Notes: generated from the letters alone by a model not told the origin. DNA of 42,151 nt from Nymphaea colorata (GCF_008831285.2 NW_022205019.1:1-42151), one strand, 5' to 3'; shown: positions 1 to 12,076, counted from the first letter of the stretch. Program-made: numbers and translations.

Positions 1-66
1 AACCCCAACCCCAACCCCAACCCCAACCCCAACCCCAACCCCAACCCCAACCCCAACCCCAACCCC
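1..66. repeat. Left telomere, (AACCCC)x11
   Basis: Eleven perfect AACCCC units open the window and unique sequence starts at base 67. Together with the GGGGTT run at the other end this shows the window is a whole linear chromosome. C4A2/G4T2 is the classic telomere unit of Tetrahymena and relatives; spirotrichs with gene-sized chromosomes use C4A4. Confidence 0.98.
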
Positions 67-290
67 TGATGATTAGCGTATGATAACTTTAATCTTTCGT
101 TTTAATAATATTCAATTTATAAGATAGTAGCTCGTATGAATGAACCATCTTAAATCGATAATCCATCTCAGGCATATTCTGGAGTACTTTTCATTCAATT
201 TAGATAAACTTCACTTCATAATTCTTTGGAAATTTCATCGACAATTCTCATGTATCTGGTTCAAAAATATAGATCGAAAGTGAAGCCTCG
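67..290. other. Subtelomeric spacer and 5' region of first gene
   Basis: About 225 bases of AT-rich sequence between the telomere and the first probable start codon. I see no repeat, no conserved chromosome-end motif and no convincing open frame. It presumably holds the promoter and 5' UTR of the gene starting at 291. Confidence 0.5.
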
Positions 291-2450
291 ATGTCGTCCC
301 ACATGAGTTCCATCAATCAAAGCGAATAGCATAACAATAACGATTTCAGCATTAACGACGATAAGTTGAAACAGTTTCACCTGCAGAATTTAGTCTATTT
401 GTCACAAACCCTCACGAAAAGATTGACCATTCGTAACTCATCTATTCAACAATAGAACGATGGATGAATGAAAAGAATAGGCTGAAAAGACTCTAGAAAA
501 TGACCTCTAACTATGCCACCAAAACCATACTCAAAGTTTTCTATTCACTCTCCATCAAACTGCAAGTCAAATACTCTTTCGCTTTCAGAAAATTGCATCG
601 CTTGTACCAAGAAGGAAAGAATGCATAAGCTGCATAATCGAAATCAGATGCTTTTAGTCAATTAAAGTCAAAAACTGGGATTAATGAGCAACAGAATGCG
701 AAAAATCAAAGAAAAATGGAGAGTGGAGCGAAATTAGCAAATCTTCTATATAATTTACAAACCAAATACGAGTATATACACTCTTTGAAGGCTTCTTTTC
801 ACTCTATTTACCAGCTCAGCCAAAGTCGGTTATCTATATAATCATTTGCAGACATTTTCAACACTATACATGCATAATTTCTTGAATAAGGATGGTCATC
901 AATCCGTAACTGGATAAACTATCTTTAAAAGATAGAGATACTGTAAGGGACAGTAAACCTGTTAGTCCACTTGAGCATGCGAAAAGCCTTTTGGCTGATC
1001 ACAGTCCAAAGATCAACCCTGGAATGTAACGACATCAGCAACATCCAATAGCCAAAAAGCAGGAAATAATCATTCAAGATGAATAATTCCACCGAGAGCA
1101 TTACCATCCAGAAGGAACTATTGGACAACATCCCTGTAATCGACTTCAGAGGACACCAGGAGCACTAGCATGAACATTAGTTTGCCAAAGATTCAAATCG
1201 ATCCATAAAGAAGAAGGACAATGAGACAATAGATCGCAACGATCCGAGGCATCTGAAGTTCAGCAAGGACGTGAAAAGAAAGACAGTCCCTACACAGCAC
1301 ACAAGTATCATCCAGCAAGAGCTAGACGAGCAAAACTAAGCAGAAAATCACCAAAATTCACACTTCATAGCAACAGCTGTCCAAGAACAGTCTGAAATTA
1401 AACATCAGAATGAAGATTTTTCAATGGTTAGAAGAAACTCAGCAACGATGAACACATCCATATACCAATCCAAATCCATCCTCAAAAAAATTTACTATCC
1501 CATTTAGATCAATGCCGAAAAGGCGTATAAAGTTACAACATAACTTTATGAAGACAACATTCCAAAGATATTGAACGAAGGATATGCAAACAAGCAATTC
1601 CAAAACAATAACAAGATATTCAAGACCAAAGCCTTGAAGCATGAATAACTGAGAAGATAATTCACCGATTTTAGTAATAATTAACTTATATAGATGACCT
1701 GTTTACTGTGAGATAGATCATCTCCTTTTACCAGGGGGCTAAATGCGGAGCTGAATAACCGAAGAAGGGAATAAGTTTGGCGAAGATCAAAGAAAAAGTG
1801 AATACAAAGACACAGGAATAATACTACTCCAGACATCAGCTTCAGACTGAACCAAACGAGCGAGCCATCGTCACATGTAGATTTCATGATAAATAGAGAC
1901 CAATATCGATCGATCAAGCAGCAGAAATAGCAGAAGAGGTGGTCTTTAGCACACCTTTAATTCCGTCAAGATGAATAATTCCCAAAGTAGATAGCGAAAC
2001 CAGTCCAAAGATAGATCCAGAAAGGCAGAGTTCAGGATCCCAAGCGAACTGCCGAAGAATTTTGACTATTACGTCGATAAATCAATTAAAAAGTAATCCA
2101 AGCTGGAAAAAATCACTTCTGATCTTAAGCTGGCAAGCTCATAGGCCTAATCGAAGAGGAAAAGCGTGTGCAGCAAATCAAGAAAGAAGCTTCAATTCAA
2201 CGTGGTGAAATCAGGCAGCAATCGCGTATCCGCTGAGCACCAGTAGAGAAGAAAGGTGAATTTGGAAGTTTAGGTAAATAAAATGAGTTCCTTCCGGCCC
2301 AAGATCGACATCAACAGCAAGAAGAGTCCGAAATAGGCAAGGCAAACCAAGGAATCAAGATCACCAACATCAAATTGCGAATATTTCATGACCTTTCGAG
2401 ACCCTCCAAAGAAGAAAATCAAAAAAGGCATCCTCAAAAATGATCCATGA
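291..2450 (+). CDS. Hypothetical protein, about 696 aa, three short introns
   Basis: With TAA/TAG as Gln and introns at 433-455 (23 nt), 1674-1693 (20 nt) and about 1965-1990 (26 nt; a 23-nt version ending at 1987 gives the same frame), one frame runs from ATG 291 to TGA 2448-2450. ATG 303 is a second possible start. The protein is hydrophilic, rich in K, Q, S and N. Its first 250 residues look helical, the middle is low complexity with many Gln, and the tail is basic and Ser/Lys-rich, as in disordered or cytoskeletal ciliate proteins. I recognise no family. The last intron is the least certain: without it there would be two genes overlapping at ATGA (1971-1974), the second starting at ATG 1971. 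No single-base frameshift is needed. Confidence 0.7.
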
Positions 2451-2556
2451 GCGTCCATCACACTCCACCCATCTATCCCCTTGGATTGAATTAATTGGCT
2501 TCTGAGTTGAAGGATACTTTTGCGGGATGGTATATTATCAATATTTTTTATTCGTT

Positions 2557-4123
2557 ATGAGGCTAAATAATATCGGGAGCAGCAAGCGGGGGAAGTAGCA
2601 ACTGGCCATCACAGCCGAGCTCATCGACGTTCTGCGGGAGGTAAACCTAAACGCTTCGTGGAAGAACGGTTCCTCGAAATTCTCCAAGAACCGAACCGGG
2701 TGCATGCGAGCCGAGACCAAACTGAGCAACCTCATGACCGAGCAGGATCTCGATAAATTGTTCAGCAAGTCCAAGGAAAAGTCCAAGCTTAAGACAGAAG
2801 TAATCCCCATCGACGATGCTCGAGGACATTCGCCCCTGCATAGGGATTTCACAAGCATCAAGTTTCTTCAACTGGAAGACGAATACGACAGGATGCTGAC
2901 CGGCCTTCCGCTCTGCTTCAATCCCAAGGAGAATTGGCCTTCCAGTGACTACTCGGACCTTACCATAAAGTTCAAGAAAGACTACGTGGTGGGAAAGGTG
3001 ATCGGAGAAGGAGCCTATGCCTCCGTGCGGGTGGCCATCTACAGACCAGACAATAGGAAGATCGCAATAAAGGCATACGAGAAGGTGAAGATCCGCGACC
3101 CGCAAAGGAAGAAAACAGTCAGGAGAGAGATCAAGATATTGCAGATAGTAAACCACCCCAACATCGTCAAGATCCACGACGTCGTATAGACTAACAACCA
3201 CGTCAACATCATAATGGAGTATCTTCCTGGGATTTCGCTAGGAACATCGCTAAAACAGCAGCCCAATCATAGATTCTCATAGGACTACTGCAAGAAGATC
3301 ATAAGATAGTTGGCTGAAGCGCTTAAGTACCTTCACGATCGAAACATTGCTCACAGGGATATAAAACTAGAGAACGTTATCCTTGACGACCAGCTTTCGC
3401 CCAAACTGATCGATTTCGGCTTCAGCACGTGCATCGAACGCAGCAAAAAGGTATCTTCCTTGTAAAATAGATGAAAATCTTCTGTGGAACTCCCAGCTAC
3501 ATGGCTCCAGAAATTATCCAAAAGAAGGAATACCGAGGATAAGGCGCAGATATCTGGGCATTAGGAGTGATGATGTTCGTGATGCTGACTGGTTATTTCC
3601 CCTACAAAGGCTCCACGGACGAATAGCTTTATCAGAAGATAAACTTGGCAGATTTTCCCAAACAGGAGATTACTCAATTCAAAAAGGCATGCCACCTTCT
3701 CTCTAAGATGTTCATCATCAATCCCGAAGAGAGGATCACCGCATAAGGAGTAAAAATGATGTTAAATAGATCCTCGCCCATGCCTGGCTCAACGAAGTAG
3801 TGTCACCGAGGGTGTAGGCTTTGAGAAAGACTCGCAACGATCCATTCTAATTGAGGAAATTAATGAATAATTCTAAAGAAAAATCACCAAGCATTCGTCA
3901 GGAGGACAGAAGTCGGTCAATAAAGCCAATCATCGAGTCATAACGATAGAAATGCCTGATCAAGACAACAAAGGATTTAGCAGGGAAGCTCGCTTCTGCC
4001 ATATACCGGCCTAAGTTCTAAAGGACATTGATAAACCCAACAAGAGATGAAAGTCAAGCAAGAAAGAGAGGAAGGAAAACCAGTAGAGGACAAGGATGGC
4101 AGAGCTGGTTCGGCTGTAACTGA
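2557..4123 (+). CDS. Ser/Thr protein kinase, CAMK/AMPK-like
   Basis: Cytosolic protein kinase of 508 aa that transfers phosphate from ATP to Ser/Thr. Exons are 2557-3450, 3471-3749 and 3770-4123; both introns (3451-3470, 3750-3769) are 20 nt, GTA...TAG, and the three exons add to whole codons. The catalytic domain spans about residues 140-410 with every key motif: glycine loop [11 protein letters not shown] lysine, HRDIKLEN catalytic loop, DFGFS metal-binding loop and GTPSYMAPE activation segment end, then the [12 protein letters not shown] helix. The DFG-to-APE layout and the C-lobe resemble CAMK-like (AMPK/MARK) kinases. An N-terminal extension of about 135 residues and a basic Arg/Lys/Ser-rich tail of about 90 residues have no recognised domain. 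Several in-frame TAG/TAA fall where kinases often carry Gln. The substrate cannot be told. Confidence 0.95.
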
Positions 4124-4223
4124 AGCGGAGGAGCGAGGAAAAGACCAAGTGCAAGTCACACCGCATCTGATTTTAATTTTAATTACAAATTATCAAACAA
4201 GTAAACTATCAATTTCCCATCAT

Positions 4224-6395
4224 TCATAAGGATTGACCAAGCTTGGCGGACCATTCGTCAAATAGCTTGAACGCTTCCTCTTTGGAAAGCTAATCTATGT
4301 TGTTGGTGATCAGCTCTGCTTATTGCCCATTCAGTTTTTTTATGATGAACAGACTGTTGATGATCCTGAGACCGCATTGCACCACTCCTAAATCTCCCTT
4401 ATCCTTGCTGCTTTCGCTTGACTTCCTCAGTTCCTCCACGTACTTTCTGGCTTCCTTGACGACATAGGGACGCAATTTTTCCACCTATAATTCGCTGGAC
4501 TCGATGATTTGCTTGTAAGCTTGGTCGATGACCACTTTTTTCTCAATCGAGCGATACATTTTGATGAGGCTTTCCTCCATGACCTTGTTGTAGTTGATAT
4601 AGTTATCTAAATCCTCTTTTTTGACGAGTTTTAGTCTTTCCCCCTCTTAGTAGTAAGTCTTGTAGGCCCTGAAGTGATCTAAACTGAAACGGTACAACAA
4701 GAGAGAGGGGATTTTCCAGTCAACTTTGCTCTTCTTGCAGCTTCGAGAACAATAGCCTGCCACCTCACCAATAGCGACTAAAATTGAATCGTTTTGGTAG
4801 TGCTACTTTAGCTTCGCCCTCACGATCACCTTACGCTCCTACTCTTGAGCCTTCCGCTTATCCTCCTAGGAAGGTTGTTTGGCCATTTTAGGAGGGACCA
4901 TGGGTGGCTGTGGTTGGGATTGCTGTTGTGTCTGTTTTTTCTATTGCTCTTTTGTAATATTCTTCGGTCTTTCGCTGGAAAATGAGTCATTCAACTTTTT
5001 ATCAACGTTGAAGCTCTTATTCATCCGATCTTCTTTGCTTTACTCTGGTGGTTTCACTAGGTTTTTGCTACTATTGTTTACCTTACTCTTCGGATCAAAT
5101 TTCACTTCTTCTATTTCGTCAAGTATGGTTTCCACTTAGTTATAGATGGTCTTGGGTTTTTGATCTGATTCTTTTGAACTTTTTGCTTATTTTTTACTTG
5201 GATGAGCAGGCTGGTTGGGCTTACCTTTAGTTGACTAAGTTTTGAGGAGTGGAGGTGATATTATCGGTTTTTATATGACTTTCGCTTAAGGAATGGAAAC
5301 ATTATCTTCTTGAACCGTCCTGCTTGGCTTTCTTTACTTGATAGCTGGTGGTGGCGGAGGAGAAGGCTAGCTGTAGACTTGCTAAGGTTATAATGGTCTT
5401 ATTTCCTCTTCCAGTTTCTGTTTGAAAGTTACTGACTGTTTCCTTTGCGATCTTTGTTCAATAACTATCTCTTCTTTCTTCATTTAAGCTGTTATCTCTT
5501 TCACCTTTACGAACTGCTTCTCAAGTTAGATGTTGATATTGGCAAGAAGTAGATTTCTCTACTTTTAAAGCTTTGCCTCCATGACAGATTCCAAGGTCTT
5601 GAATTTATCCAAATATTGCAATTATTTCTGGTGATACCTTTACTCCAATTCTCTCTCCTTGGCTAGGTAATGCTCTTCCATTTCTTTCTTAATGGACTAT
5701 TGGATGGATTGCGTGATTTACTTGCTATAGTTTTTAAGAGTTTCTTCGTCTTTGGATATTTGGGATTAATTATTCATCTTCACTGGATCTTCGCTACACT
5801 TGTTGCAGAAGGTGAGCCTACTTTCTAAGCCTAAGTCCTTGCTGTATGCCAGCTAAGATTTCCACTTTGATTATCCTATATGTTCGATGGCGGATGCAGC
5901 ATTTTTGTTATGATTTTCTTTTAGATGCGAGAGCTATCCTCGAATAGTAAGTCTAGGCTTGTTCTCGTCGTCTAGGCTCGACAAGACCTTGCTGATAATC
6001 AACTTTTTCTCGACTATTTCGTTCATTTGGGCCTATTTCTTGATTGCACGGTATTGGGTGAACTGGGAATTGGAAGCAGAGAGACAGAGGTTTTTGGACG
6101 GAGTGTGAAGGGCCTGTTTCTGGAATGACTCGTTTTTATTCACCTGGTGGGCCTTCTCGAAGATCTTCAACTTGCTGCTTGATAAACTCTTGTTTCTGAT
6201 GTTCGTATGGCGTGAATCTCTTCCGATCGATTTGGCCTATCCGAATTAGTTATTGGAATTCTCAGTGCGAGTAAACTGCGCACTGCTCTTTCTGAACCGA
6301 AGTTCGGTCGATGCTGGGACATTGTGGGTGATATCAAGATCGCTGGCGACCTGCTTGTGCAGGGTTTGGGACATTGACCTTTGGTTTTTGAGCAT
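4224..6395 (-). CDS. Coiled-coil protein with Pro/Gln-rich linker, 723 aa
   Basis: A single uninterrupted frame on the minus strand from ATG 6395 to TGA 4226-4224, with many TAA/TAG read as Gln and no intron. Order from the N terminus: about 170 residues rich in Ser, Asn and Lys; a stretch with a lone CNKC pair near residue 215; a long charged coiled coil rich in Glu, Lys and Gln (about 235-350); a Pro-rich linker with a run of five prolines; a Gln-rich segment; and a compact C-terminal domain of about 230 residues containing YCSRSCKKSK. I recognise no family. It is convergent with the kinase (100 bp between stop codons) and divergent from the gene at 6531. A scaffold or cytoskeletal role would be a guess from composition. 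Confidence 0.85.
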
Positions 6396-6530
6396 TTACG
6401 AATAAAATTATAAAACAGCAACCAAAACATCCCTCCTTTGGCCATTCAGTTATTTGGCCTGCTGATACTGATCCCCATCTTCCATCCCAGCCTATCTCTT
6501 TCTGCCCATTTTTATCATAATTTTATCATT

Positions 6531-7422
6531 ATGCGTAAGCTAAACGAAGTTGTGCAGTACGATTTCTAGCGAAACACCTTCTACAAGATAAACAAGGAGA
6601 CTGGAGTGGAATCCCCCACCTACAAAAATGGCGAAATCGTCAAGAAGTTTAGACCGGATGTCACCGGACATCATTACCTCATCCGCAGAGTAACTCATCC
6701 ACCAAATAGAAAAGCGAAAGAGTTGAAGTTCCGGAATTTTAGACTAAGTTTCCCAAGGAAAAATCATTCAATACCGAACGCATGATTCCCGAATACTCAT
6801 ACTTCAAGACCTTGTAGACATCCCGAAGGGATTCCAAAGCGACAGAGGCTTCAATATTGATGCGCAGCACAATCACCAAAAGAAAGGAGAAATCGCCTCT
6901 TACCGAACGCGAAAATAGCTTCCTGAGGACCAAGGAAGGAGAGGATGAGGCACCCAGCAAGGAAAGATCGGAGGAAAAGGCCAACAAGGCACTACTAAAC
7001 CAAACGCTGACCAGTTACACCAAGCTGCTCAAGGAAAAACCGAGAGAAAACCACAGTCCGAAGCGAGATCAATACGAGGGAAGCTAGCCCACCAAAGATC
7101 CACTCGACACTCTCTGCACCACGCTTTCTCACTTCAGAGTCAGAGAACCTGTATGGGAAACCGCAACGCCCCCACTCCAAAAACCATAGCGATAGCATAA
7201 GCCACTATAGTGCAATCCAAAGGAAATGACAACCAAATAACGCGCATTATTCCTCGATTGTAATATTCTCGCCATTTAGTCCATCCCGAGTATCGCACAA
7301 TCGTCAAGCCAACCCAGCTTTAGGTGCAAGTCCAGCGGAAGCGCAACCTCAAGATCTTGTAGGACTTGTTCATCCGGCAGGGGAACAAGCAGACACGGAG
7401 AGCATACCAATCGACAGCCTGA
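6531..7422 (+). CDS. Hypothetical basic protein, 283 aa
   Basis: Three exons, 6531-6689, 6710-7259 and 7280-7422, separated by two 20-nt introns (GTAACTCATCCACCAAATAG and GTAATATTCTCGCCATTTAG). Removing both gives one open frame ending at TGA 7420-7422; without them each exon meets an in-frame TGA. The protein is charged throughout, with a Lys/Glu/Arg-rich middle (about residues 95-160) and a basic C terminus. No domain is recognised. Start ATG 6531 is the first in frame. It shares a 135-bp divergent upstream region with the coiled-coil gene on the left and is followed 21 bp later by the next gene on the same strand. Confidence 0.8.
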
Positions 7423-7443
7423 TTATCATTATCATTTTCATCT

Positions 7444-7727
7444 ATGGACCAAGAAATGCGTCTTTTCCTTCAATCCATCTCCAAGAGCAGAGCCGTAGAA
7501 GAGCTGGAGCTCTCTCTGCCCATCGAGGAGGCAAGTTTCGCCTCTCTGTGCGTAGCTAAAAGTAGATTTAGGAGAGTTAGCAATGGCGGGCGATGCTGGA
7601 GAAGTATCTGAGATGCGCGATGGTGCGATCCACTTGCGCGAGCGATAAGAACAAAGTGGGAATGCTGGTGGAGAGAGTGAACTTCGAGCTGCAGAGGAGA
7701 GGAGAGAAAAAAATCAAAATGGGATGA
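7444..7727 (+). CDS. Small hypothetical protein, 87 aa
   Basis: Two exons, 7444-7551 and 7572-7727, joined across a 20-nt intron (7552-7571, GTAGCTAAAAGTAGATTTAG), ending at TGA 7725-7727. The product is short, amphipathic and mostly helical by composition, with two or three Cys. I know no family for it. Being tightly packed between two well-supported genes and having an intron of the standard size and form argue that it is real. Confidence 0.65.
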
Positions 7728-7774
7728 TAGAGTATGCGCATGAGTGACTTATATTGACTATTATTATTTCTTTT

Positions 7775-10700
7775 ATGAGCGAATCCGTACCCACCTTGCC
7801 CGAAGCCGACAAGCAAACGATCACCAACTGTTTCCTCGCTCTTCACAGCACATCAGTCTCGCCTTAGGTCCGCAAATAGGCGAACCAACGTCTACTATAG
7901 CTGGAAGCTAATCCGGTCCCGCTGCTCGCCAGACTGCTCGAAATATTCTAATCGGGAGGAGGAGACGGCCTGAGATTGCAGGCTCTGGTGTATTTTTGCA
8001 ACGTCCTGAAGCGGAACTGGCAACTGAGGAGGTACAACAAGGCCCACGCCGAGTTTGAAGTCCTCAAGAAAGACATCCGCAACAAAGTGCTAGAGTATCT
8101 ATGCATGCGGGAAAGAGCCTTCCTCAAAACGCTCTTCGACATGGTCAGGTTCATCGTCGACAAGGATTACCCCCACCACTTCCCCGCCTTCTCCCAGTTC
8201 ACCTTGCAAATGCTGGCGGAAATAGATCTCAGTGATGTTTCAATCATGGTCACCAAGCAACTCAAAGAAGTAGCTATCCTTTCACATAGACTTTCTACGA
8301 GCTGGGCGAGAGGAAAGGAGGCATTGCGAAGAAGCTATTCGAGGAAAACTTGAGAGCGATTTTGAATGCCAGTTGCCAGCTGAGCATCAAATTGAAAGAT
8401 GTGGTCATAGCTGCAGCAACTGATAACAGCCTCGCGTCGCCCCTCATCAAGCTGAGCAAGTATGCTGACCAAATCATCACATATACCTTGAGAGTAGCGC
8501 CGGCAGATATAATGGATGAACCTTTCTCCCAAGAAGTCACCGAATTTCTCATGAGTAAATTGCAAGCATTGCTGACTGCGCACAGTGGAAGCAATAAAAC
8601 GATTGCAGCCCTGTTGGAAAAGAGTAAAAATGCGATTATATAGACATAAAAAGCTTAATCTTCGACTTGGGACTGCTCCAACTATCAAAGCCTCTAATCT
8701 TATGCTGGATCTTGCCTGACCTGTTCACAGTTCTGATCTATGTCATGCAAAACCATGCCAAATTTGTCAAAAATGAGTCCCTACGTTACTCTCTGATCGG
8801 CTTGAGAAGGATAATAAAGGAATTTTCCTACTATTCCGAAGACAATGCTTTCATGAGTTCCATAAAATCGAAAACCACAAGCAGCAACTGTCTGTAACTC
8901 AGGAGAAAATGCTCATAGTTCTTCAATATGACATTCACTGGCCAAGCTGTTGAGGATCTCTTAAATTTCCTCCTCTTCAATCCCTTCTCCAGATCACAGT
9001 ATGATGGATCTCCTTTCGATCCATAGTAAAGCAGTGGAGTAGATAGAGGAAAAGAGAAAGAATTGGGACTGGGGGCATGCGTGGTCATGGTGATCTAAGG
9101 ATTACTGGAGAGATTCACAAGACAAACGCAATTCTTGATCACTGGACTCGTTAAGGCTTCCCTCCAAAGTAAATTATAGTGGATTTAGATAACTGGAACA
9201 ATTTGGATAGCAACTCCACCGGAAACCTGCTCAGTGTTGTGGGATTATTGCCAAGAACATGGAAAAAAGGAAACCAAGGAGGATTGGAAGAAGTTCCAGT
9301 CTTGGAAGTTTTGCAATTCATCTATGGAAGGAAAATGTTCAGAGGAAAATTCGCCGGAATCGTTTCCGGTTGGATGTAAGCTTTTACCGATGGACAGTTA
9401 AACTCACTTGCTGGCGTCCTGCTTGATTTCATCGGGCAAGCCGGCTCGGGCGAAGATGATGTGGGAGAGGCAGAGCTTTAGCTTTTGATGAGTTGCTGCC
9501 AGTGCCTCAACAAGATCGTCTCTCAAAGAGCGATGGCAATAGATCTTCGTGCATTGATTCAAAGAGTTCTTCCAGTTTCTCTTGGAATCTTTCAACGTAT
9601 CGACTCTCCATAAGTGCTCTGGCCGATGGTTTCCCTGCTCTCCAACCTCATCGTCAAAGTCGATTTCGATGCTCAGCTGATCGTTTCATCAGTGGATCCC
9701 TCCAGACTCTCGCTCCTTGTTGGCAACAACTCACCTACTTTGGTCTAAGCCTTATGCGAGATGTTCAAATCGTTCCTTTGTGTGATTCCCAGGGAAATGC
9801 CAGCAGGATCCGTCTACTAACTGGTCTGCTTATTCCTCAACAACCACCTATCCGAGCTCAGCAGCGTCTCACATGAAAAGATATTCAATCTTTGGTATAT
9901 AGCAGTAAGGTAATATTCTCCAGTTCACGGATGCAAATAGCAATACACCGAATTATTCCAAAACCACTTCCGCAAGAATCTCTTCAGAAAGACCGCAACG
10001 CTCGTGTATATTCTAGAGGAGTATATTTTGGCCAATTTGATCCCTGTTTCTGTCTAGAGCTTCGTGGCTATAGCCGAAGAGTGTTACATTTAGGCCTAAG
10101 GAATGGAAAAATAAGAGAGGGATCCTTTGAAGGTGGCTTCTCTCTCCTTCCAAATTACCCTCATATCTGTCTTTAGACTGTAGCAAGTGAACTCTGACCG
10201 ACTGCTAAGGGTGATATTGCAGGATTTGGGAAATTTCGATCCTCAAGTAGTCTCTCCAACCGTCAGGAATAGCATCCTGTCCATCATCAATCGATACATA
10301 GCTCTTCACCTCTCAGATTTTCTCAATTACCTCACCAGTCTCGGCATCCCCATCACCGATTTCCTCAATGCCTACGTCCGAAGCATGGATTCACTCACTT
10401 CCAACACAGCTACGTACATATATATATAACTTAGGAAAATAAATGCAATTGCAGTCACTTCTCTCTTGAACAGAATCGAAGCCAGTTTGATCCTTCCTCA
10501 TCTTCACAACCTTCTTCGATTGACCATTCCAGAAGTATAGCGCCATATCTCCTCTCTGCAATCTTCCATGGGCATAACTTTCATCGGAAAAGTCGATAAT
10601 AGTCCTTCTTTACGGTTCGCCTCTAACACTCTGAGCACTCGGAAGGAATAGGCTCGCAGAATGGACGCATTCGATAAGGTGGATCTCGGCTCAGCTTGGC

Positions 10701-10807
10701 GAAAGTAAATGGGTGAGTTTTTGCGGCGGGCAGGAGTCACCTCCTCACAGGTGGCACAGGCATTCAACGATTAGACTTGGGGAAATCGGTTCATGAGATT
10801 GATTTGA
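7775..10807 (+). CDS. Importin-beta superfamily karyopherin (importin/exportin), about 990 aa
   Basis: Nuclear transport receptor that would carry cargo through the nuclear pore under control of Ran-GTP. Exons 7775-8269, 8290-8623, 8644-9168 and 9189-10807 are separated by three 20-nt introns (8270-8289, 8624-8643, 9169-9188) and sum exactly to 991 codons with TGA at 10805-10807. A further 21-nt GTACAT...CTTAG segment at 10414-10434 could be an in-frame intron and would shorten the protein by 7 residues. The N terminus has the typical importin N-terminal layout: many short paired helices, QVRKQANQRLLQLEANP then RLQALVYFCNVLKRNW. The rest is an unbroken series of helical hairpins, as in HEAT-repeat karyopherins, and the length matches the family (900-1100 aa). 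The N-terminal pattern recalls importin-11/Kap120, but I cannot fix the subfamily or cargo. Confidence 0.75.
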
Positions 10808-11505
10808 ATGTTGTTAATAGTATTGATAAATGGGGGAAACGGTAGGGAGGAGAGATGATCTAAAAATATGGCAAGACAAAGAATATGAGAATGATAAAAG
10901 ATGATTAATAAAGCTATCATTATCTGATCATCGTTATGAGAGCTATAGTTTATTCTAAATCTTTTCTCCATGGCCTTCCAACTTCCATCTTCGATTATCA
11001 TCATCCTTTCCATCTCTCTTCCACTTCCTTCATCACTTGCTTCTAATTCCTCTCAAGATATGCTAATCTCTTCGGTCCAGTTTCAATGCCTTTGCATCTT
11101 TCTGCTTCCGTATTCCCAGAGACTTTTATTAATTAATTTTATCGAGCGCTTCCACGGTATATAATAACAGAAAAAAGGCATCACGGGAGTAGGGAATACC
11201 AAAAAGGGACTAAAACGATGGCGAAGCACAGAGGATGAAGTTTAAAACCGAAGAAGGGGGAAAGTAGTTGCCTCATCGTGAATATATATCCCCCAAAAAT
11301 GATAAGGGCCATTAATTGAAATACAAAATCCCCTTCAAAGGATAATGGGAGGGCTTCTGATTTCATGATGGCCGGCGGGTCATTTTTCTGGGCATTTTTA
11401 TTAAAAATTGATGAGTTTTCTGTGAGGAATATCTTAGATTTTGATGAGAAGCTCACCAAAGGGGGCGAAGATTACCAAAAAAATAACAAAAATCGTCTGT
11501 GAGGA
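10808..11505. other. Unresolved region after the karyopherin gene
   Basis: Both strands are partly open when only TGA stops are counted, so an open frame means little here. Plus-strand candidates are a frame through 11235-11358, hydrophilic and ending in a TGA, and ATG 11365-11502, which ends in TGA directly before the next gene and is in the same frame as it. The minus strand around 11459-11181 is hydrophobic. A 12-base direct repeat, TCTGTGAGGAAT, lies near 11420 and 11496. The true gene content could be one more small plus-strand gene broken by an indel, or upstream exons of the gene at 11506. Confidence 0.3.
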
Positions 11506-12076
11506 ATGAAAACCTTCAAAAAATGCGATTTGTTCCAAAACTACGTGACTATTAGCATGGAGAACATTGATAAATTTGCCTCAAAAATATTTACCATATA
11601 AATTTCTAAGCTTGCAGCCAAAGACCTTCCGAATGGGATTCCCCCCAACAAACCTTGTATACATTTCCTGGGTGCGTGGGCCGCCTCTATGCCCTCTGCA
11701 TTTGGAACTCAAATTAAAGCTGTATATAATTTATTACAACCATTTACTCTTTAAATTTACTTTATAATAAATTTCCAAAGGCGAAGCCAATGGCCCAACT
11801 GCCGCTCCGAACCCGCAAATACAGCGATACAACTTATGAAAAAAACGCTCCTCCACTCCTAGTGAGGAAAATCTCGCAGAAGACCCATGGAATTGGCCAA
11901 ATAATGCCTCCATTAGTCCAAGAACCAAACATAGGGAAAAAGGGGGAAAAATAGAGGAGGACAATTGCTCCATTGCTGCAACCGACGACGGAGAGGAATC
12001 GATGGAGAGCACCAGTCTTTGGGATATCGATTTTTCTGAGCTGGAGGACTTAGATGGGATGGATTTTCCACTGTGA
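11506..12076 (+). CDS. Hypothetical protein with acidic C terminus, about 170 aa, frame break in an A7 run
   Basis: Exon 1 (11506-11721) reads as ordinary protein up to a very AT-rich 59-bp segment, 11722-11780, bounded by GTATAT and CAAAG. Treated as an intron it joins in frame to the ATGGCC frame at 11790. That frame is abandoned at 11839-11845 (seven A's): the convincing continuation, an acidic Ser-rich tail ending DGMDFPL then TGA 12074-12076, lies in the -1 frame. The break is either a missing A or a true -1 shift, since the codons read A AAA AAC. No family is recognised. The 59-nt intron would be an outlier among 20-nt introns, so this model is provisional. The gene converges on the minus-strand gene ending at 12146. 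Confidence 0.45.

Noticed and set aside
2647-3201. Long standard-code minus-strand frame under the kinase gene
   Set aside because: The plus-strand frame encodes an unmistakable kinase catalytic domain with matching introns, so the antisense frame is a shadow.
10970-11281. Plus-strand frame starting MAFQLPSSIIIILSIS, resembling a secreted protein
   Set aside because: The opposite strand and another plus frame are equally open, composition is that of AT-rich spacer, and nothing downstream supports a domain. Open frames of this length are common when only TGA stops.
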